A DNA stretch of 12,161 nt. Origin: Basidiobolus heterosporus B8920 (taxonomy: Eukaryota > Basidiobolomycota > Basidiobolomycetes > Basidiobolales > Basidiobolaceae). Numbering within the stretch: the stretch's first letter is position 1; every line of letters starts with the position of its first letter. Below the pieces are notes generated by a model, which was given only the letters and a program-made list of their open reading frames with translations, had not been told where the DNA came from and did no database searches. Positions 8,101-12,161 of the stretch are shown here, piece by piece. A program made the translations under genes and the position numbers. The DNA is taken from assembly GCA_000697455.1 (NCBI GenBank), contig JNET01033260.1:1-12161 (forward strand). The letters run 5' to 3'.

Positions 8101-9031
8101 TGCTAATTTAGATCGCCAAGAAGTTGATCTGGAAGAATTCTAAGCCATCAATCTACGCTTCTTGCTAAACAGAGATATGTCGAGTCGTGTGGTTTCTACA
8201 CAACGGGATTCCTCAAGTTCTGGAAGCAACGGAAAGATTATCTTTGTTCGAGGTTATGGCGGAACTCTCTAATGTATACTAAATAATCAGAGCATTGAGG
8301 ATTCTTTTCCATTCTGCTGCATATTTAGCCTATTCTGATTCGCTTCCAATGCAAACAAGATTTTACCTTTTGTCTTGTAGCAAATCAATCATTGCAGTTT
8401 TAACTAACGTTACTTCCAGTTAAATCACTGAAGTAACCAGAACGAACATTCCGGGTTGATCCTGCGTCCATAACGTGGCTTATTCGATACATTTTTCTTT
8501 AAAACTTCTTATTTGTGGTTAATCTTAACTGTAGTAACATTTTAACTAAATATTTAAGCGAGTTAACTTCGCAAAAAGAAGCATTCTAAAGAGAAAGTGG
8601 AATTCCAATGGACTAGCCAAAACGAAGATAAACCAAGTGGATTTGATTTTCCCGAAATCTCCTTCTAACAGTGAGAATATTCTGCAAATCTGGTGCTGTA
8701 TCGTAGGCTTCTTCTAGAGGCTATCGAGATGATTTTATCAGCACAGTTTCATGACAACATTCCATTAGGGTCTACGCTTACATCAAATCACCGCAAATGC
8801 TAGCTAACTAATAAGGGTGATGGTGAAGACTAGAGTAGCGAAATATTCCGGCCGCTTTGTTCCAACGCCAAACACGATCCATGGCTTCGATATTAAAGCT
8901 AATCAATGATTTCCTTGAGCTTTTTCGAGAGGCGAAGAAACTCCCTAAAACCTTGTTTATTTCTAAAATTAGAACCATCCCACATTGCAGCATAAAAGAT
9001 CGAGCTCATCGCCATATATATCGACCAATAG

Positions 9032-9268
9032 AAAATTCCTCAAAGCAAGAGAGCCAGGCTATTCATTGAGTTCTATATTCAGGCTGATATCATCAAAAAG
9101 TACTGTCATAGAAACCCAGTACCATCGGACCCGGTACCGGCACCGGAACTAGCAGCTAGTTCATCTCGTTACCAAGCTAGGGAATCCAATCACAACCGCC
9201 AAGGAACTTTCGAAAATGAATGCAATCATCCGTGGAACTTGTCATTAGCCAAGTATGGAAGTAGTTGA
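9032..9268 (+). other. Unexplained open frame without start codon
   Basis: Seventy-eight codons are open with no in-frame ATG. The middle reads PVPSDPVPAPELAASSSRYQ, encoded by an unusually GC-rich patch. It could be an internal or terminal exon of an unrecognised gene, a relic or chance. No domain was recognised and no splice partner is convincing. Confidence 0.15.
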
Positions 9269-9761
9269 GAAAAATGTATCTCTCTATTTGTAGGTGCTCA
9301 TCCTCCCACAAAGTGCAGATGACACGTCTGCGTTCTATTAGTATATTCTATACTTTCTTGGCTGCCACAGATCGATACAAAAAGACTTGTCTCGTGCACA
9401 TGGCCATGGATTGGAGGCGTTGAATACCATGGTTCAGATCACGATTAATACATCCGGTTTATAATTGACCTAGTCTAATGGTATCAATGCGTAAATTCAT
9501 ATGAATTTCTCGAGTGTATACTGTGGCATCATATGATAAAGGTTTCTCCCATAGATTATATATACGGCTTAGATCCAATGTGCATATATTATGCATTTAA
9601 TTAGTTGCCAAGACATAGATCAGCATCAATATTAAAAAGCTGAGCAAGTCACGAAATTGTATTTATACATATCTACACGTAATCCCTTCACATCGTTAGG
9701 AGGTTTTTCTAGAGTTTAGTAGGATATTATTATTGTAATTGCTTGTCCAACTATAGTTTCA

Positions 9762-11128
9762 ATGACTTTGCCTTTTCCTTCGGAAAGTTATGACCAGATA
9801 TATTCAAGAGTTAAGCGTGAAGAGGACGGTAATAATATTTCTTCCGTTGTAATGCCAAATCCCAACACATACATGATGTCGCCAGGGAACGTGTCCCAGG
9901 CATTACCTTCGTATAACCCTCCGACTCAAATGCCACTCCCTTTCAGAGACGAGACAACCTATATTGCACCACCAAATGAATTCATTGACCAGAGTATTCA
10001 TTCAACTTACGCCCATTTCGAATCTTTCCAACCCAGCGATCCACCGGCATATTCATTTCCAGAACCTTCGATCTTCCCGGATTATAGACGAAACACCGAA
10101 CCAAGTCACTCCGGAATGCCAGTTGAAAATTTTGGTCAATTCCAACCATCACCGATGCACTTCCCAGAACCCGATTTTTCATCCAGTTTCCCCCCATCTG
10201 GTGGTTTTGCAATGCATACAAACATATATGGGACAAATAATTCCACTTCAGTTGAACATACTTCAAGTGATCCACCGAGATTCCCAATGATTGGAAATTT
10301 TCTGACCCCTAATACCGACCCGAAAAAACCTGAGGAAATCCCCGGAAACCTTTACTCAAACAGCCCCAATAGTCAGCAATATCAAGGAATAGTCCCAGTT
10401 ACTGACGACATCTATCCTCCATTGTTTTCTGGATACCCACCCGCCAAACCCTCGCAGATATCTGCTTTGGCTAACCTTACCGGTGCTGGTATCTCAAATC
10501 GTTTTGAATGGGTGGATTCCACCAATGGGTTAGTGAAATATTAATCAAATATCTAGGAAATCTAAACAAACTAACCATTTTATAGTTATATTCCACCTGA
10601 AGCGATTGGCTGCGGTAAAGAAAGTAATGGGTCCCCTTTATACGTATCCAAAGTATTTCACAAACAGGTCACTCATGTTGGTATGGTGAGTCCGTCTCTG
10701 AAGGGAATCAGCTTTGTCCATAAAAGTATATGATTTTTGTACATTGGCTTGGAATAGCAAAACTAATATCTCTCTTCACATGTAGACTCAGTACTAAAAC
10801 AAAAGGCGTGTTATGTTTTGTGTGGCGACATTCGAGGTCTGCGCTGGGTCAAACGTATGGGATCATTCACCGACAATGGAGAGAAATTTGTGAAAGCAGG
10901 TGTCACTGAAGCAGGGAAAGCAGTAAGTATTCTTTTATAAAACCGAATTTTTCAATCGGAGTCTTATGACATATTCTTTGCACTCAGGTTTATATAGCAA
11001 TCGTAGACTACCGTGGAGGAATATATATTGGTGAAGTAAGTGAGAACAGTGATGGAATGTGTTTTGCCTACAAGGGCAAGAAGCTCATGGCACCTGATTA
11101 CTATCATGTTTTGGCCTATAACTTTTAG
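9762..11128 (+). CDS. DM9-repeat (DUF3421-type) protein with long proline-rich N-terminal half
   Basis: The model is join(9762..10528,10586..10680,10786..10922,10988..11128), 379 residues. Residues 1-245 are rich in Pro, Ser, Asn, Phe and Tyr, with FPEP twice (99-102, 134-137) and no signal peptide or membrane segment, so this half is probably disordered and the protein intracellular. Residues about 246-379 hold two DM9 repeats: FEWVDSTNGYIPPEAIG, then SPLYVSKVFHKQ and KACYVLCGD in the first; VYIAIVDYRGGIYIGEV, FAYKGKK and YYHVLAY in the second. DM9 proteins include mannose-binding lectins of molluscs and insect infection-responsive proteins; the fungal role is unknown. Introns are 57, 105 and 65 bp. 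Intron 2 is least certain: only donor GTATGG at 10681 keeps the frame, and acceptors 10785 and 10791 both fit. The C-terminal domain call is firm; function is not claimed. Confidence 0.85.
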
Positions 11129-11131
11129 GCC

Positions 11132-11161
11132 TCTGTATCTATGTCTGAATCTGTATCTGTA
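11132..11161 (+). repeat. Imperfect hexanucleotide repeat, five TCTGTA-like units
   Basis: The units are TCTGTA, TCTATG, TCTGAA, TCTGTA, TCTGTA, starting four bases after the DM9 stop codon, so they lie at the start of the 3' UTR. Three exact units contain TGTA, a core shared by PUF-protein and 3'-processing sites. The function is inferred. Confidence 0.75.
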
Positions 11162-11255
11162 GCAATTAATATGTACATACATTTAGAAGGCAAACCATGT
11201 GCCATATAGCCTATTTTTTCTTGAGATTTACCATTTTGTCATATATTTTTATATG

Positions 11256-11261
11256 AATAAA
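11256..11261 (+). terminator. poly(A) signal of the DM9 gene
   Basis: AATAAA lies 127 bases after the stop, and a second copy at 11306-11311 gives an alternative. Both are exact matches; use is inferred. Confidence 0.55.
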
Positions 11262-11402
11262 AGCATGCAGCATTACTTCTGTTACTCTTCCAAGCTTTTA
11301 CTAACAATAAACAGTCAACCAATCATTTTCCTAGACAAAATTATGTCAAGTTTCCATTATTTGAAGATAAACTCTAACCATAAATAACTCAGCCTATTTC
11401 TA

Positions 11403-12017
11403 TGAGAAATTGCAGTCAGAATACCAATAGAAAGTTTGCTGATTTTCTTCCAGGTCCTTGATCACCACCAAAACACCATCATAAAATTGGCAACCCACAT
11501 TTTTCTCACTAGGGAAAATCCACTTGCAGATGGCTACTTTAGAGGATTTTATTTATTCACATTATGTGATTAGTTAATCATTGCTGTTGTGATCCATTGC
11601 CATAAGCCACAAATTTTTTACATGTAACAAGCAACTTTATTTTTTCTTCTCATCAGTTCTCAATCACTCTTCTATAATTGCTTTCCCCTGAGCTAAAAGT
11701 GTATTGTCACATATGTTGCACTGCAAAACTATCTCAAAAAGTGTCCACCATTCTATCAGTATATGAGTAGTTATAAATTTCTTCCATTGAGTTGGTGGAT
11801 ATCCAGCAGCACTATGCTGCTTTTCATTAAACTTCTCAATAAACTCAATATCCTATGATTCTTCCATTTTGAGTCCAGCCATCTTCCAAAGAAAAGCAGC
11901 ACATACCTCAGTGACTAGCACTCCAAACTTTTCCGGAAATATATGGTGCTTACTGTTGAAAGTGAAAATAGTGATATTGGAAGTGACTTTGAATATTAAG
12001 AAGAAGTTGTTGTACTT
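11403..12017 (-). pseudogene. Interrupted minus-strand coding-like frame, family unknown
   Basis: A single minus-strand frame keeps its phase over 205 codons with about six interruptions, against roughly fourteen expected by my estimate for such AT-rich DNA. Segments such as GYPPTQWKKFITTH and GCQFYDGVLVVIKDLEE look like real protein. Short introns could account for some interruptions, since GTATGT, an ACTAAT branch-like site and TAG acceptors occur, but no consistent gene model emerged. It may be an old mobile-element relic or a decayed host gene. No family was recognised. Confidence 0.27.
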
Positions 12018-12043
12018 TCACTTGATGTTTTATTGTAATAAAG

Positions 12044-12061
12044 AAAGGTATTTATACCTTT
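12044..12061 (-). promoter_or_regulatory. TATA-containing inverted repeat
   Basis: Eight-base arms AAAGGTAT and ATACCTTT flank a two-base spacer. The minus strand reads GGTATAAATACC, an excellent TATA box, 32 bases upstream of where the minus-strand frame opens. A promoter for that frame is plausible but unproved. Confidence 0.4.
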
Positions 12062-12161
12062 TGTTAGAACTAAATAAAGAAACTATTACATACTATTCTA
12101 GAGGGTTCTAAGAACATACTGTAGAAGTTTCAGCTCATTTGGACATGTTTAAGATTTTTAA

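Larger units (their letters stand above)
7361..9761. other. Gene-poor stretch between the cyclin and DM9 genes
   Basis: About 2.4 kb without a gene I can support. It holds an interrupted coding-like frame (7561-8100), an open frame without an ATG (9032-9268), two adjacent palindromes (9131-9161) and, in its last few hundred bases, the AT-rich upstream region of the DM9 gene. The frames at 7598-7921 and 8857-9069 have neither codon bias nor a recognisable domain. No tRNA or rRNA gene was found. Confidence 0.6.
11312..12161. other. AT-rich right end of the window
   Basis: No intact gene was seen. The plus-strand frame at 11869-12111 has no coding character and lies opposite a more protein-like minus-strand frame. 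The stretch holds that interrupted minus frame (11403-12017) and a TATA-containing palindrome (12044-12061). Confidence 0.55.

Noticed and set aside
8452-8470. GGTTGATCCTGC, identical to the start of eukaryotic 18S rRNA
   Set aside because: Only 12 bases match; the following bases do not continue as 18S, and no further rRNA-like sequence was found. Chance or a minute relic.
9982-10290. Two frames overlapping the first DM9 exon (one on each strand)
   Set aside because: They are out-of-frame shadows of the proline-rich exon; neither has coding character.
12096-12114. Heat-shock-element-like TTC-nn-GAG-nn-TTC spacing
   Set aside because: One block is GAG rather than GAA and the next GAA is one base out of register, so it is not a proper element.
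12063-12161. TGTTAG... at the right edge resembling the start of an LTR
   Set aside because: No partner repeat, primer-binding site or target duplication is visible, and the window ends at once. TG starts are too common to use.

Overview
The window looks like nuclear DNA from a fungus, probably an early-diverging filamentous lineage (Mucoromycota or Zoopagomycota). That placement is inference. The evidence is short spliceosomal introns (about 55 to 105 bp, mostly GTATGT-like donors, CTAAC or CTAAT branch sites and TAG/CAG acceptors), AATAAA poly(A) signals, moderate AT richness, an ERMES subunit (Mdm12) and a Pho80/Pcl-type cyclin, plus a DM9-repeat protein, a family best known from animals.

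Layout. Positions 1-3.9 kb are a compact housekeeping block: the 3' end of RPS14 (uS11, +), convergent RPS4 (eS4, -), a 368-bp divergent promoter, MDM12 (+, four exons) and RPL14 (eL14, +, three exons). Positions 3.9-6.5 kb hold no convincing gene, only small repeats, a telomere-like tract and one weak, decayed trace that may derive from a Ty1/copia-type retroelement. Positions 6.5-7.36 kb hold a single-exon Pho80/Pcl-like cyclin with a TATA box and a poly(A) signal. Positions 7.4-9.75 kb are again without a convincing gene; they hold an interrupted reading frame and an unexplained open frame with a small palindrome cluster. Positions 9.76-11.13 kb hold a four-exon gene joining a long proline-rich, apparently disordered N-terminal half to two C-terminal DM9 repeats (DUF3421 type). 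The last kilobase is AT-rich and holds a minus-strand, stop-interrupted frame behind a TATA-like palindrome.

How the parts relate. Three genes are cytosolic ribosomal proteins. RPS4 and RPL14 share design features: coding first exons of one or two codons, and C/T-rich tracts shortly upstream of the ATG. MDM12 shares the intergenic region of RPS4, so a ribosome-biogenesis promoter lies back-to-back with a mitochondria-ER tethering gene. The cyclin and the DM9 gene stand alone between long gene-free stretches. I see no CRISPR array, tRNA, rRNA gene, complete transposon or clear new multi-gene system; the least ordinary gene is the DM9 protein.
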